Positions 38,850 to 64,000 of a DNA stretch of 64,000 bases are shown here, piece by piece (positions within the stretch are counted from its first letter, which is position 1; each line of letters starts with the position of its first letter). Made by a program: the position numbers and the translations under genes. Below the pieces are notes generated by a model, which saw nothing but the letters and a program-made list of their open reading frames with translations, had not been told where the DNA came from and did not search any database. This DNA comes from Aquila chrysaetos chrysaetos (lineage: Eukaryota > Chordata > Aves > Accipitriformes > Accipitridae): the NCBI RefSeq assembly GCF_900496995.4, contig NW_024470392.1:62001-126000 (forward strand), given 5' to 3'.

Positions 38850-40900
38850 AGCGGGGTGTAGTCTGCATTGTGCGTGCTCAAGAGGGGTGTAGGTTGCACC
38901 GTGTGTGTAAGCAGGGTGTAGGTTGCACCGTGAGTGTCCAAGCAAGGTGTAGGTTGCACCGTGAGCGTGCAAGCCGGGTGTAGGTTGCATTGTGCGTGTG
39001 TAAGCCGGGTGTAAGTCGCACCGTGGGTGTGTCAGCAAGGTGTAGTTTGCACTGTGCGTGCATAGAAAGGGGATAACGTGTGTGCACCTGGCACTGTGCG
39101 TGTGGAAGCAGGATGTACTTTTGCACTGTGAGTGTGCAAACGGGATGTAGGTTGCACTGTGAGTGTGCAAGCAGGGTGCAGGTTGCACTGCACGTGTGTG
39201 GACGGCTGTAGCTCACTCCCTGTGTGTGCGAACAGGGGTGTAGTTTGCACTGTGAGTGTGCAAATGGGGTGTAGCTTGCACAATGCGTGTGTGAACGGCT
39301 GTAGCTCGCTCCCCGAGTGTGCGAAGGGGTGTAGCTCATGCTGTGCGTGTGTAAACGGGGTGTAGTTTGCCCTCTGTGTGTGCAAACAGGGTGTAGTTTC
39401 CACAGCGTATGTGTGAACGGCTGTAGTTCATGCCCTGTGTGTGCAAATGGCTGTAACTAGCACTGTGAGTGCCTAAACAAGGTGTAGCTTGCGCTGTGTG
39501 TGCAAGCGGGGTGTAGATTGCACTCTGAGTGTGTAAGCAGGGAGTAGGTTGCACTGTGGGTGTGTAGATGGGGTATAGGTTGCACAGCATGTGTGTGAAT
39601 GGCTGTAGTTTGTGCCCTGTGTGTGCAAACGGGTGTAACTACCCCACGAGCATGTAAGCAAGGTGTAGTTTGCACTGTGTGTGTGCAACTAAGGTGTAGG
39701 TTGCACTGTGCGTGCATAGAAGAGGACAAAGTGTGTGCATCTTGCGCTGTGAGTGTGCAAATGGGGTGTAGGTTGTGCTGTGAGTGTGCAAACAGGGTGT
39801 AGCTTCCACAGCACATATGTGAATGGCTGTAACTTGCACCTTGTGTGTGCCAACAGGTGTAGCTAGCACTATAAGTGTGTAAGCAGGGTGTAGTTTGCAC
39901 TGGGAGTGTGCAAGCAGGGTGTAGGTTGTACTGTGAGTGTGTAAGCAGGGTGTAGGTTGCACTGTGGGTGTGTTAATGGGTTGTAGCTTGCACAGCGCAT
40001 GTGAACGACTGTAGCTTGCTCCCTGAGTGTGCAAACAGGTGTAGCTCATGCTGTGCTTGTGTAAGCAGGGTGTAGTTTGCCCTCTGTGTGTGCAAACGGG
40101 GTGTAGCTTGCACAGCACATGCGTGAATGGCTGTAGCTTGCACCCTGTGTGTGCAAACGGGTGTAACTACACCGTGAGCCTGTAAGCAAGGTGTAGTTTG
40201 CACTGTGAGTGTGCAAGCGGGGTGTAGATTGCACTGTGAGTGTGTAAGCAGGGTGTAGTTTGCACTCCCTGTGTGCAAACAGGGTGTAGCTTGCATAGCA
40301 CATGTGTGAATGGCTGTAGCTTGCACCCCGTGTGTGCAAATGGGTGTAACTACACCATGAGCATGTAAGCAGGGTATAGATTGCACTGTGAGTGTGCAAG
40401 CGGGGTGTAGATTGCACTGTGTGTAAGCAGGGTGTAGGATGCACTGTGGGTGTGTTAATGGGTTGTAGCTTGCACAGCCCACGTGAACAGCTGTAGCTTG
40501 CTCCCTGAGTGTGCAAACAGGTGTAGCTCATGCTGTGCTTGTGTAAGCAGGGTGTAGTTTGCCCTGTCTGTGCAAATGGGGCGTAGCTTGCACAGCACAT
40601 GTGTGAATGGCTGTAGTTTGTGCCGTGTGTGTGCAAATGGGTGTAACTACACCGTGAGCATGTAAGCAAGGTGTAGTTTGCACTGTGAGTGTGCAAGCAG
40701 GGTGCAGATTGCACTGAGTGTGTAAGCAGGGTGTAGGTTGCACTATGCATGTGCAAACAGTGTATGTTCCACCGTGCGTGTGCAATCAAGGTGTAGGTTG
40801 TGTTGTGAGCGTGCAAGCTGGGTGTAGGTTGCGCTGTGCGTAAGGTGGGTGTAGGTTGCACCGTGCGTGTGCAAGCAGGGTGTAAATTGCACGGATGTCT
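38850..40900. repeat. Two-kilobase 31-bp minisatellite
   Basis: Roughly 65 copies of a unit like 'gtgtgcaagcagggtgtagg' plus 'ttgcactgtga', in one orientation and with moderate divergence. Scattered blocks of larger period contain 'gaatggctgtagcttgcacc'. It sits in the presumed intron 1 of GABBR1. The unit is not palindromic and is continuous, so it is not a CRISPR array. Confidence 0.95.
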
Positions 40901-41029
40901 ATAGGAGAGGACTTATAAGTACATATAGGTGACGGGCTGTGTGCTGGGTGTGCGCATGTGGGGGTATATTCTATAGGGGATCAGCACGTGTGTGTGCATC
41001 CACCTGGGGGTACTCTATAGGGGACACTG

Positions 41030-41400
41030 GGCTTGTGTGTGCACACAGCGGGCCGTGCTCTATAGGGAGTGACGTGTTTATGTGTGTGCGTGTACGCGCA
41101 GTGGGGCGTGCTCTATAGGGGATGTGGGGCATAATCTATGGGGAATGTAATCTAGGGGGGATGAAATCGATAGGGTGTACCCTATAGGAGATGTACTCTA
41201 TATAGGGGCTGCAGGGCACATGGGACAGAGTCTACAAGGTATGTACTCTATAGGGGATGTACTCTATAGGGGATGTAGGGCATGTGGGGCATAATCTATA
41301 GGGGATGTACTCTATAGGGGATGCAGGGCATGCAGGATATACCCTATAGGGGATGTACTCTATGGGGGATTCAGGGCATGTGCACGCTGGGAGCATATTC
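41030..41400. repeat. Short-unit repeat 'ctataggggatgtact'
   Basis: About 15 loose copies of a 16- to 18-bp unit (ctataggggatgtactctat) end about 150 bp before the first coding exon of GABBR1. Confidence 0.9.
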
Positions 41401-41559
41401 CATAGGGTGTCCATCCATCGATCCACCCGGCACAGATCCTGCCCCCCTCCGCCCCGGTAAGGCGAGGTTTGGGGCTGCCTGGTGCAGGCAGGAGTTGGGG
41501 GGCCCCCCCACGTCTGTCCGTCCCCCCCCATAAGTGTGGGGCTGTCGCCGTCCCTATAG

Positions 41560-55433
<13,874 letters not shown>

Positions 55434-57250
55434 CTCCCACGGGTGTCAGGGCTAGAGCAGAGGGGCGGTGCTATTTGCCGAGGGGTGGAGCTAAGTGGGG
55501 TGGGGTCAGTGGGTGGGGCTAGGCAGGGAGGGCAGAGCCTCTGCCTTATTATTGATTTTTTTTAAATGTATCTCTTTGTCTTAACCTGGGGGACTACGGC
55601 TCTGGCCGGGTCCCCCCCCTCGCCCAGAGCTCTGGGTGTCACCCGCCCTCCGACTGTTGTCAGTCAGAAAACTATGGGGTGGGGGGGAGAAGGGTGGTTC
55701 TTAATTAAGGGGGAGGGGGCAGAGTGCGTGAAGGCTGACTTAACAACATCGAAAGCTCCCCCCCCCCCCCAAAACTCCCCTACAGCTGCCCCATCTCCCC
55801 TACAGTCGTCCCACCTCCCTCTCCACTCTAGCCATAGCACAGTCAGACAGTCCCACTGACTTGTCCTACTCCACCCTGTCCCTGCTACACCTCCACGACA
55901 TCCCCTCCATCCCCCCGCGCTGTTGCGCACAACTGGAGCTCGGCTCCCGGTGTAGCAAACAACCGCCCTGTTAAACCCCCCCTGTAACAGTGTTATTGTA
56001 GCCCAGTGTCGATACAGGCGATGTGGGGACACAGGAGCAGGCCCAGGGATGCAGGCGGTTGTATCGCAAGTGGCAATTCCTGTAGTTTAATGTCAGGCTG
56101 TAGTGTACAACTGCGTCTAGTTAAGTCTAGTCAGACTGTAGTGCACAACTTGTACGTACAATCAAATTGTATTGCACATTGGGATCGGTTACTGTAACGC
56201 ACGGTCCGGCTGTAGCCGATGGCTGGTTTGGGATCAGTTGTTGGTACAAACGGATTCATTTTTTATGCTGTATCTTCTGACTGTAGCTCACAACCAGCTG
56301 CCGTGAGGTGTGAGCACAGTCGGAGAGTCTGTGGCTGGGGCTGTATGTTTGAGTGCGGCGTTAGGTCGGGTCCTGTACGCGCAGACTGTTGTATCCGGGG
56401 TCTGGTTTCTCATATGTACAGTCGCACTTTAGTGGACAACCGGACCCTGCTTCTTCTCACGTGTCTGTTGTGGTGTTTAACCATGAAAGGGGAACTACAC
56501 CGTACCCCAGCCGCTGGGGTTGCGTCCCTCCCCAGACCAGGGGTACCCCAGTACAGCCAGAGAGTTGTAGCCAGCTCACAGGCATCCTACGGCAGTTCGG
56601 CTGTTTTGGAGCGACAGCGAGCCCAAGGAAAAGATCTGGTTGTTCATGGATCTGATCCTGGATCCAGGCTGTCCAGCACCAGGTACAACCACCCTGGCTG
56701 CTTCAGGGTGACAGTGTTCACAGCCGCACACAACAGCGCAACCACCTGCACGTCCTTGCTTTGACATCAACCCCAAAAAATCCAGGTGGGAGTCCCTGCC
56801 CCCCACTCCCATTTGGCTGGAGTACCAGGTCCAACCCCCCCCCCCACACCCCCAAAACACACACCAGCACGGAACACCGTCCCTACCCCGTGCCACCGGT
56901 ACCAGGGAACGATACCGATAGCGGCTAGGGATGGTGGTGCCCGTGCCAAGCACTGTCGGAGGGTGGAAAGGGGAAGGGAACAACCAGCTGGAAGAGGGGG
57001 AGGAAATAAGACACCGTCACCCTTAATCACCCCCCAAGCCCCCATATATCAGGAACACAGGCATCCCAGCCACGGGGATCCCCATTCCTCTCCCTCTGCT
57101 TAACCAAAATTGGTGATTTACAGCCCAAAAATCCAGCCTGCAACCACAGGATCCAGGTGTCCTGACTCAGGGAGGGGCAAGGGGGGAGACTGCCCTTGGG
57201 ATCAGGATTGGAAAAGAAGCACCGGGACACAGTCGGCATCCAGGAAAACA
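55434..57250. other. GABBR1 3' flank and intergenic sequence
   Basis: The 3' UTR of GABBR1 starts here; I find no AATAAA before 57 kb on the + strand. From 56040 to 56760 a worn 'gactgtagtgcacaac' motif recurs every 35-60 bp, possibly an old tandem array. No exon is recognised. Confidence 0.45.
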
Positions 57251-57486
57251 ACCCGTTTAATACAGGGGAGACAGGGCTGGTCCTGTGGCCCCCCCCCCAG
57301 CAAAATCCTGACTCCAAGGTGGGTGCCCCCCCCCCAGAGCCACACATGGGCAGCGGCATGAGCTCAGAGTCCACAGGGGAACAGGGACTCGTCCCTGGGG
57401 GGGGGGGGGTCCGTGGGCCACCAAGACAACGTGGGGGTCCACGACATAGAAAGGGGGGGCTCTGCCGTGGGATGGGGGGGGCCCTC

Positions 57487-58074
57487 TTAATATGGGGGCC
57501 AGCCCAGCTCTCCCCAGGTGCTGTTTGTCACTGGCCCTCCCTCACTGCATGCCACGGGCTGGAGGAAGAAGAGGAAGACTCCGCAGAGCACCAAACCCCC
57601 TCCCACCACCAAGGCCACCATCAAAGCCACCGCTCGGTACAGAGACCACCGACCAGAGATCCAGGGCCAGCCCCGGTTGGGGGGAGCGGGGGGCTCGGGT
57701 CGCCCCAATTCCAGGCTGAGGGTCACAGTGGGGACCTGGTCGGCGGGTTTGGGGTGCCCGGGGGGGACGTAGAGCAGCCCCTTAGGACGGCTGAAGCGGA
57801 CGGAGCCGGTGGGGCCAGGGGGTAGGAGAGCCAGGAGATCGGCACGGGTGGGCAAAGCCGGGGGTCCGCGGCAGCGGGGCAACGCCGTGGGGCGGCGGCA
57901 GATGGGGCAGAGCAAGGTGGGGGCGGCGGGGGCCACCACGGTGACCCTGGCCAGGCATTCGAGGCAGAAGGTGTGACCGCACCCCAACACCTTGGGCACC
58001 TTGAAGAGACGATCGTAGGGGGCAAAGCAGATGACGCAATCCAGGGAGGGGACCCCCTCGGTGTCCTCGGCCAT
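57487..58074 (-). CDS. RNF225: RNF225-like membrane-anchored RING finger protein
   Basis: Probable E3 ubiquitin ligase of 195 aa, on one coding exon. An N-terminal C3HC4 RING spans residues about 12-60 (CVICFAPYDRLFKVPKVLGC, then GHTFCLECLARV and CPICRR). A conserved block GSVRF..PKGLLYVPPG and a single C-terminal TM segment (VALMVALVVGGGLVLCGVFL) follow. RING spacing, GLLY block and TM match RNF225. Human RNF225 also lies next to RPS5, which supports the name; human is longer, with an extended tail. ATG 58074 is chosen because a splice acceptor (TGCCTGCCAG|GGAC) lies 22 bp upstream. A noncoding exon with donor GTGCAG|GTGAGG ends at 58408. An ATTAAA signal lies at 57256-57261. Confidence 0.85.
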   Translation of the reverse strand: MAEDTEGVPSLDCVICFAPYDRLFKVPKVLGCGHTFCLECLARVTVVAPAAPTLLCPICRRPTALPRCRGPPALPTRADLLALLPPGPTGSVRFSRPKGLLYVPPGHPKPADQVPTVTLSLELGRPEPPAPPNRGWPWISGRWSLYRAVALMVALVVGGGLVLCGVFLFFLQPVACSEGGPVTNSTWGELGWPPY

Positions 58075-59058
58075 GGCGGTGGCTGCGGCGATGTCCCTGG
58101 CAGGCAGAAAAAGCGAGACGGTGTTTACCCAGCAGCAATAAGGGCAGCGTGGGGTTGGGGACACCAAATCTATGGGGTACCCAAGCCAAACTGCCCCCAA
58201 ACCAACATGCCCCCCCCACCCTGGGGTGCCAAGAACACCCCTTGGAGACACCAACTCCCCACACACTCCAAGGAACCACCCCCCCAAAAAAATGTTTTGG
58301 GGGTCCAACCTTCAAGGTGGAGGTACCAGCACTCCCACCCGCTCCCAGCTGAGCCAGCACCCCCCATTTAGGGGGGCTCAAGCTCAGTTGTTCCCCCCGC
58401 TCCTCACCTGCACCCCAAGGTGCCAGCAGTAGGAGCTCACCAAGGGGCCACTCGGCTCCGGGCGCAGCCGACGGTGCCGGGATCGAAGAGGACGTCCGCC
58501 ACCGTCACACCCACCACGGTGCCCTGCCCTGCCCGCGTGAGTCGGGACAACACGGGGAGGGACCGTCCCTTGCCACCCCCTCTCTCCCCGTCTCCACATT
58601 TGGCAAGCACCCCCAAACCCCACGCCAGCCTTGGCGGGGGTCCCAGGCCACCAAGGAGCCAGTTCTCAAGGCAGATCCCGTTCTACCCCCTGCTGCCAAC
58701 GGGGAGGTGCCGGATCCATATCCGTCCTGGCTCTACTTATCCCAATCCTTTCTTCCGCCTTCTGCCCCTCACCGGTACAAGGTGCTGCTCCCCCTCCCAC
58801 CCCCCAACGGGGAAAAAACGGGTGCAAAAAGGAGGGGATGACAAGCAGGGGAGCACCCCAACTTTTCCCAGGAGGAAGGAATGAGGCAGGTCTGGGGACA
58901 TGGAGGGGGACAAGCAGCACACGGAGCCACACCCCTGCCCACTACCCACATCGAGGACCCCCCCTCAAAGCACCCAAATCCAACAGCATCTGTTGTGTCC
59001 CCCCCCCGCCAGCCCCACAGCACAGGGAGGATGGAGTTAAGGACACAAAGCAAGTGAA
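58075..59058. other. RNF225 5' region and spacer to RPS5
   Basis: Contains the putative noncoding first exon of RNF225 (to 58408, CpG-richer near 58440-58520) and spacer sequence beyond it. No other gene is recognised. Confidence 0.5.
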
Positions 59059-59075
59059 TTTTATTGGGTGGCTTT

Positions 59076-60094
<1,019 letters not shown>

Positions 60095-61039
60095 GCTGCA
60101 GACAGAACAGGATGGGGGTCAGGAGAGATGCTTGTCACCCCCGAACCCCGTAATTGGGGGGGGGTCTAGATCAAACCCCTTTAATTAAAAGGAAAAAGCA
60201 AGTGCCTACAGGTCCCAGTAAGGCTAAACACCCTTCCCAGTATAAACTAGGAAGGCTCTTGGAGCACCTTATAGGCAGGGGGTCCCCCAGAACTCTTCAC
60301 AGGGCACTGGGTACCACCCACGCACACCCAGACACCGTACACCCTGCATGGGGTGTTCAAGCACCCAGGGGTAGGGTGTCTACACAGAGAATGGGAGGGT
60401 CCCTCAACCTCCCAGAAGCAGCAAGGTGACCCAGAGGTGTCCCCAAGCCCCAGACATGACACAGGGGTGCTGTCCCCCCAGGTTGTGTGTTTGTGACCCC
60501 TCAAGTCCCCCCCACCCCCCCGAGTCGGGACGGCGTGCATCATGGGGTAACAGAGGGGCATGGAGCAAGCCCGGTGTGTCACAGGGCTGCACAACACACG
60601 CAGAGGGGTGTCCCCGTCAATGAGGGACCCCCGAGGGTCTCGTGTTTGTGGGCGTTACAGTGTACGTGAGGAATGGGGTTGGTACTGGGACAATCACACG
60701 GTCCCAGTATTACTGGTGAGCGCAAAAAACAGCTACATGGGGCAGAGGGAAACCCTGATCCCCTGGACACCCCATGCTCCTCCAAACCACCCCCAAAACA
60801 GCCCCCCCTCAACTACCTACCCCAGGAAGTTCACCAACCTCCTTTAAGACACTCCCCTCCAGCTCATTCCCACAGTAGAAGGCCCCCCCAAGCCCCCCTA
60901 CCCTACGGAAGGCCCCCCCAAAAAAGGCACAGCCATCTCCTCCCCCCTTAAGAGCCCCCCCACTCCTACTTCAGGGCCCTTCCCAAGTCCTACCTCAACC
61001 AATCCCCCAGGGCTGACGCCCCAACTCCTACCTCAGAGC

Positions 61040-62060
61040 CCTACACCCAGACCCGAGCGGCCTCACCAATGAGGCCTGAGCCCCCCAACTCCTACCTCAG
61101 AGCCTCACACACAGGCCTGAGCCCCCCCCCACAGGCCTGGGACCCCCAGCTCCCACCTCAGAGCCTCACACACAGGTCTGAGACCCACCAATTCCTACCT
61201 GAGCACCCCCCCACAGGCCTGAGACCCCCAACTCCCACCTTAAGGCCCCTCACACAGGCCTGAGACCCCCCCCAACTCCTCCCTCAAGGCCCCCCACAGG
61301 CCTGAGACCCCCCCAACTGCTACCTCAGAGCCTCACACACAGGCTTGAGACCCCCCAACTCCTACCTGAGCCCCACACACAGGCCTGGGACCCCCAACTC
61401 CAACCTCAGAGCCTCACACACAGGCCTGGGACCCCCCCCAATTCCTACCTGGGCACCCCCACACAAGCCTGAGCACCCCAACTGCTACCTCAGATCCCCC
61501 TAACTCCTACCAGAGCCCACACACACAGGCCTGAGCACCCCAACTCCTACCTGAGCTCCCCAACTCCCACCTCAGAGCCTCACACACAGGTCTGAGACAC
61601 CCCAACACCTACCTGAGCACCCACACACAGGCCTGAGCCCCCCCACTGCTACCTCAGACCCCCCTAACTCCTACCAGAGCCCCCCCCCCCCCAGGCCTGA
61701 GACCCCCAACTCCTACCTGAGCCCTGCCCCCGAGGCCTGGGACCCCCAACTCCCACCTCAGAGCCTCACACACAGGCCTGAGACCCCCCCAACTCCTATC
61801 TGAGCCCCCACACACAGGCCTGAGACCCTCAAATGTTACCTCAGAGCCCCACACACAGGGCTGAGACCCCCCAACTCCTATCTGAACCCCCACACACAGG
61901 CCTGAGACCCTCAAATGTTACCTCAGAGCCCCACACACAGGCCTGAGACCCCCCAACTCCTATCTGAGCCCCCACACACAGGCCTGAGACCCTCAAATGT
62001 TACCTCAGAGCCCTACACACAGGCCCGAGACCCCCGACTCCTCCCTCAGAGCCTCCCCAT
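61040..62060. repeat. Minisatellite in RPS5 intron 1, 'cacacacaggcctgagaccc' core
   Basis: About 18 copies of a 45- to 65-bp unit (ctcagagcctcacacacagg plus 'cctgagaccccccaactcct'). The last three form longer, nearly identical units of about 82 bp (near 61805-62010). Confidence 0.93.
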
Positions 62061-62185
62061 CCCCAGGCCTCGGCCTCAAAAGGCCTCACAGCCCCACACA
62101 CAGCCCCCACGGGCCTCCCCCAGCCCCTCCCGAGCCCCATTCCCCCCCTCCAGGCCCGAGGAACCCCCGGACGCGCCGCACTCAC

Positions 62186-62212
62186 ATGGCGGCGGCTCCG
62201 GGGAAGAAAAAG
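62186..62212 (-). other. RPS5: RPS5 noncoding exon 1 with 5'TOP start
   Basis: On the - strand a pyrimidine tract CTTTTTCTTCCCC begins at 62212, the hallmark 5'TOP start of ribosomal protein mRNAs. A donor (GCCGCCAT|GTGAGT) ends the exon at 62186. Family knowledge: TOP mRNAs are controlled by mTOR/LARP1. The exact start base is inferred. Confidence 0.8.
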
Positions 62213-62420
62213 GGCCCCGACGGGGTCTCCCGGCCTCTTATCCAGGGGCGGGCGGGCACTTCCGGCCGCGCATGCGCAAAGCCCCCTCCGCGCGGCCCTC
62301 GCGCTTCCGCCCGTTCTGCCCTCACCTTGGCAACGCTCTTTGCGCATGCGCGCAAAGAAGGGCCCACCCCCCCGGCTCTAGCGCAAGCGCAGAGGGCGCT
62401 GGTGAAGCCGGAGCGGCCAT
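62213..62420 (-). promoter_or_regulatory. RPS5: RPS5 CpG promoter with NRF1-type palindromes
   Basis: CpG-dense, with two NRF1-like palindromes (GCGCATGCGC at 62267-62276 and TGCGCATGCGC at 62341-62351), an ETS-like TTCCGG at 62259-62264, and an RFX half-site-like CCTTGGCAACG near 62324. There is no clear TATA box. Confidence 0.7.
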
Positions 62421-62604
62421 GATTGTTGAGGGCGTCTGCCCAAACGCCGCCATGTGGTCGGTGGAGGGTAGTTCCCTGTAGGGCGGGCAGAGACACGCGG
62501 GGGGGGAACAGAGAGTCCTCCCGGGGCGGGGGAACGGATTCTCATGGGTGGGCATGGAAAGGGACCCCAGGACCCGCTCCGACCCCCACCCCGCCGCTCC
62601 CCGC

Positions 62605-62720
62605 CCCGAGATTGGCGAGGCCGCCTCCCACCCACCAATCACGGCTCGGAGCGCTCCTGACGTCACCGGGTGCCAGGCAGATCCCGGCCCCGCGGGATGC
62701 GAGAAACGAAACCGAAAGGG
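62605..62720 (-). promoter_or_regulatory. SXY-like plus ISRE promoter module
   Basis: Read on the - strand, in order: TTTCGGTTTC (ISRE core, within 62720-62701), then after about 25 bases CCTGGCACCCGG (X1-like, 62677-62666), directly followed by TGACGTCA (X2/CRE, 62665-62658). After exactly 15 bases comes GTGATTGG (Y box, NF-Y, 62642-62635). This is the order of MHC class I/beta-2-microglobulin type promoters. As I recall it, the X2-Y spacing equals that of HLA-DRA. A further ATTGG lies on the + strand at 62611. The served gene is unknown: RPS5 starts about 420 bp away. Confidence 0.5.
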
Positions 62721-63119
62721 CTGGAGGCGGTGGCGGGGGGGGGGCGGGGATAGGGGACCCCCCGGCACCCCGTAACGCCCTGGGGACCCCCCCCCACGGG
62801 GTAGCCCAGGCCTCAGACCCCCCCCGCCCCCCCCTCAGGGCCCGAGACCCCCCCCCCCCCCCCGCTCCGCCTGTGTCCCCCCAGCCCGGGGACCCCCCCC
62901 CGCAGCCCCAGGACCCCCCCACACTCCTTGGGCCTCGCTCTTGTCCCCTGTGTCCTCCCCCAGCCCGGGATCCTGGTGTCCTGCCCCCCCCCCCCCCCCC
63001 CCCAAGGGGAGAACCCCGGTGTCCCGTGGCCCTGGGGGGGGGGGGGTGGTGGTGAAAAAGCCAGGAAAGTGGTAAAATAACCCCAGCAAGTGCAAGCACA
63101 CCCACCCCCCCCCCCCAAA

Positions 63120-63960
63120 CTGGGGTTCGTGGCCAGTGTCCCTCGTGCCCAGTGTCCCTTGTGCCCGGTGTCCCTTGTGCCCGGCGTCCCTTGTGCCCAG
63201 CGTTCCTCGTGCTCAGCATCCCTCGTGCCCAGTGTCCCTCGTGCCCTGCGTCCCTCATGCCTGGCGTCCCTTGTGCCCGGCGTCCCTTGTGCCCGGCACC
63301 CCTTGTGCCCAGCATCTCTCGTGCCTGGCATCCCTCGTGCCCTGCATCCCTCATGCCTGGTGTCCCTTGTGCCCCACGTCCCTCATGTCTGGTGTCCCTC
63401 ATGCCTGGCATCCCTCGTGCCCAGTGTCCCTCGTGCCCCACGTCCCTCATGTCTGGTGTCCCTCGTGCCTGGCATCCCTCGTGCCTGGCATCCCTCATGC
63501 CTGGCATCCCTCATGCCTGGTGTCCCTTGTGCCCCACGTCCCTCATGTCTGGTGTCCCTCGTGCCTGGCATCCCTCGTGCCCTGCATCCCTCATGCCCTG
63601 CATCCCTCGTGCCCTGCATCCCTCATGCCCTGCATCCCTCGTGCCTGGCATCCCTCATGCCCGGCATCCCTCACGTGCCCCACATCCCTCATGCCTGGTG
63701 TCCCTCGTGCCTGGCATCCCTCGTGCCCAGTGTCCCTCGTGCCCCACGTCCCTCATGTCTGGTGTCCGTCGTGGCCGGCATCCCTCGTGCCCGGCATTGC
63801 CTGTGCCCGGTTTCCCTCGTGCCCTGTGTCCCTCGTGCCCAGCATCACCTGTGCCTGTTGCACGTCACTCATGCCCGGATATCGCTTGTGCCCGGCACGC
63901 AGTGTCCCTCGTGCCCAGTGTCCCTCGTGCCCGGTCCCGCTGGTGCCACGTCCACCCCGC
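63120..63960. repeat. 16-bp minisatellite at the right edge, 'ccctcgtgcccagtgt'
   Basis: About 50 copies of a 16-bp unit (ccctcgtgcctggcat, ccctcatgcctggtgt). Because 16 is not a multiple of 3 and the unit has no stop, long open frames (for example - strand 62542-63507) arise by chance. Poly-C and poly-G runs occupy 62720-63110. Confidence 0.95.
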
Positions 63961-64000
63961 AGCCCTTCCCCTCGGTGGGACGACGCGGGGACCCGCTGCC

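Noticed and set aside
38727-40861. His/Thr/Tyr-rich - strand frames
   Set aside because: Products of the 31-bp minisatellite.
38850-40900. CRISPR-like regular repeat
   Set aside because: Units are contiguous without unique spacers, are not palindromic, and lie in a vertebrate intron.
62542-63507. 321-codon - strand frame made of 'GHEGRRARGTPGMRDA'-type repeats
   Set aside because: Arises from the 16-bp minisatellite, which has no stop in any phase.

Overview
The window looks like a gene-dense, very GC- and C-rich segment of a bird genome, most likely from a tiny 'dot' microchromosome. The evidence is compact vertebrate genes with very short introns, a CR1 LINE, avian-type LTRs, and tandem repeats in almost every intron and intergenic gap. 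The + strand is strongly C-rich, with many poly-C runs. No bacterial or viral genome organisation is present.

Layout. (1) 0.9-4.5 kb: SH3BP5L on the - strand (six coding exons), sharing a CpG-rich bidirectional promoter with a + strand C2H2 zinc-finger gene (12 fingers, to 6.8 kb). (2) 8.3-10.2 kb: a + strand zinc-finger gene decayed to a pseudogene. (3) 11.4-12.6 kb and 17.2-18.9 kb: two intact - strand C2H2 genes (10 and 15 fingers), separated by a minisatellite and retroviral fossils. (4) 19.3-30.1 kb: a tandem duplication. Each copy carries a CpG promoter module, purine/pyrimidine tracts, an old retroviral remnant and a - strand zinc-finger gene whose fingers are split over two exons. LTR fossils lie at the junction and inside the second copy. 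(5) 30-37 kb: minisatellites and one badly decayed zinc-finger fossil. (6) 37-55.4 kb: GABBR1 on the + strand. I could place 22 coding exons that join in phase into 984 codons. An internal start for the GABA-B1b isoform and a likely 5' noncoding exon are also visible. (7) 57.5-58.1 kb: an RNF225-like membrane RING protein, - strand. (8) 59.1-62.2 kb: RPS5, - strand, complete. (9) 62.2-64 kb: the RPS5 CpG promoter, then a second promoter-like cluster, then a 16-bp minisatellite to the window edge.

The functional genes belong to unrelated processes: RAB11 activation, GABA signalling, translation, ubiquitylation and zinc-finger transcription control. The linkage is what stands out. GABBR1 belongs to the extended class I MHC region in human, SH3BP5L to 1q44 and RPS5/RNF225 to 19q13.4. 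The most interesting sequence is at 62.63-62.72 kb. Read on the - strand it has an ISRE followed by X1-, X2- and Y-box-like motifs, in the order, and with the X2-Y spacing, of MHC-type SXY enhancers. I read this by eye; it needs motif scoring and transcript data.
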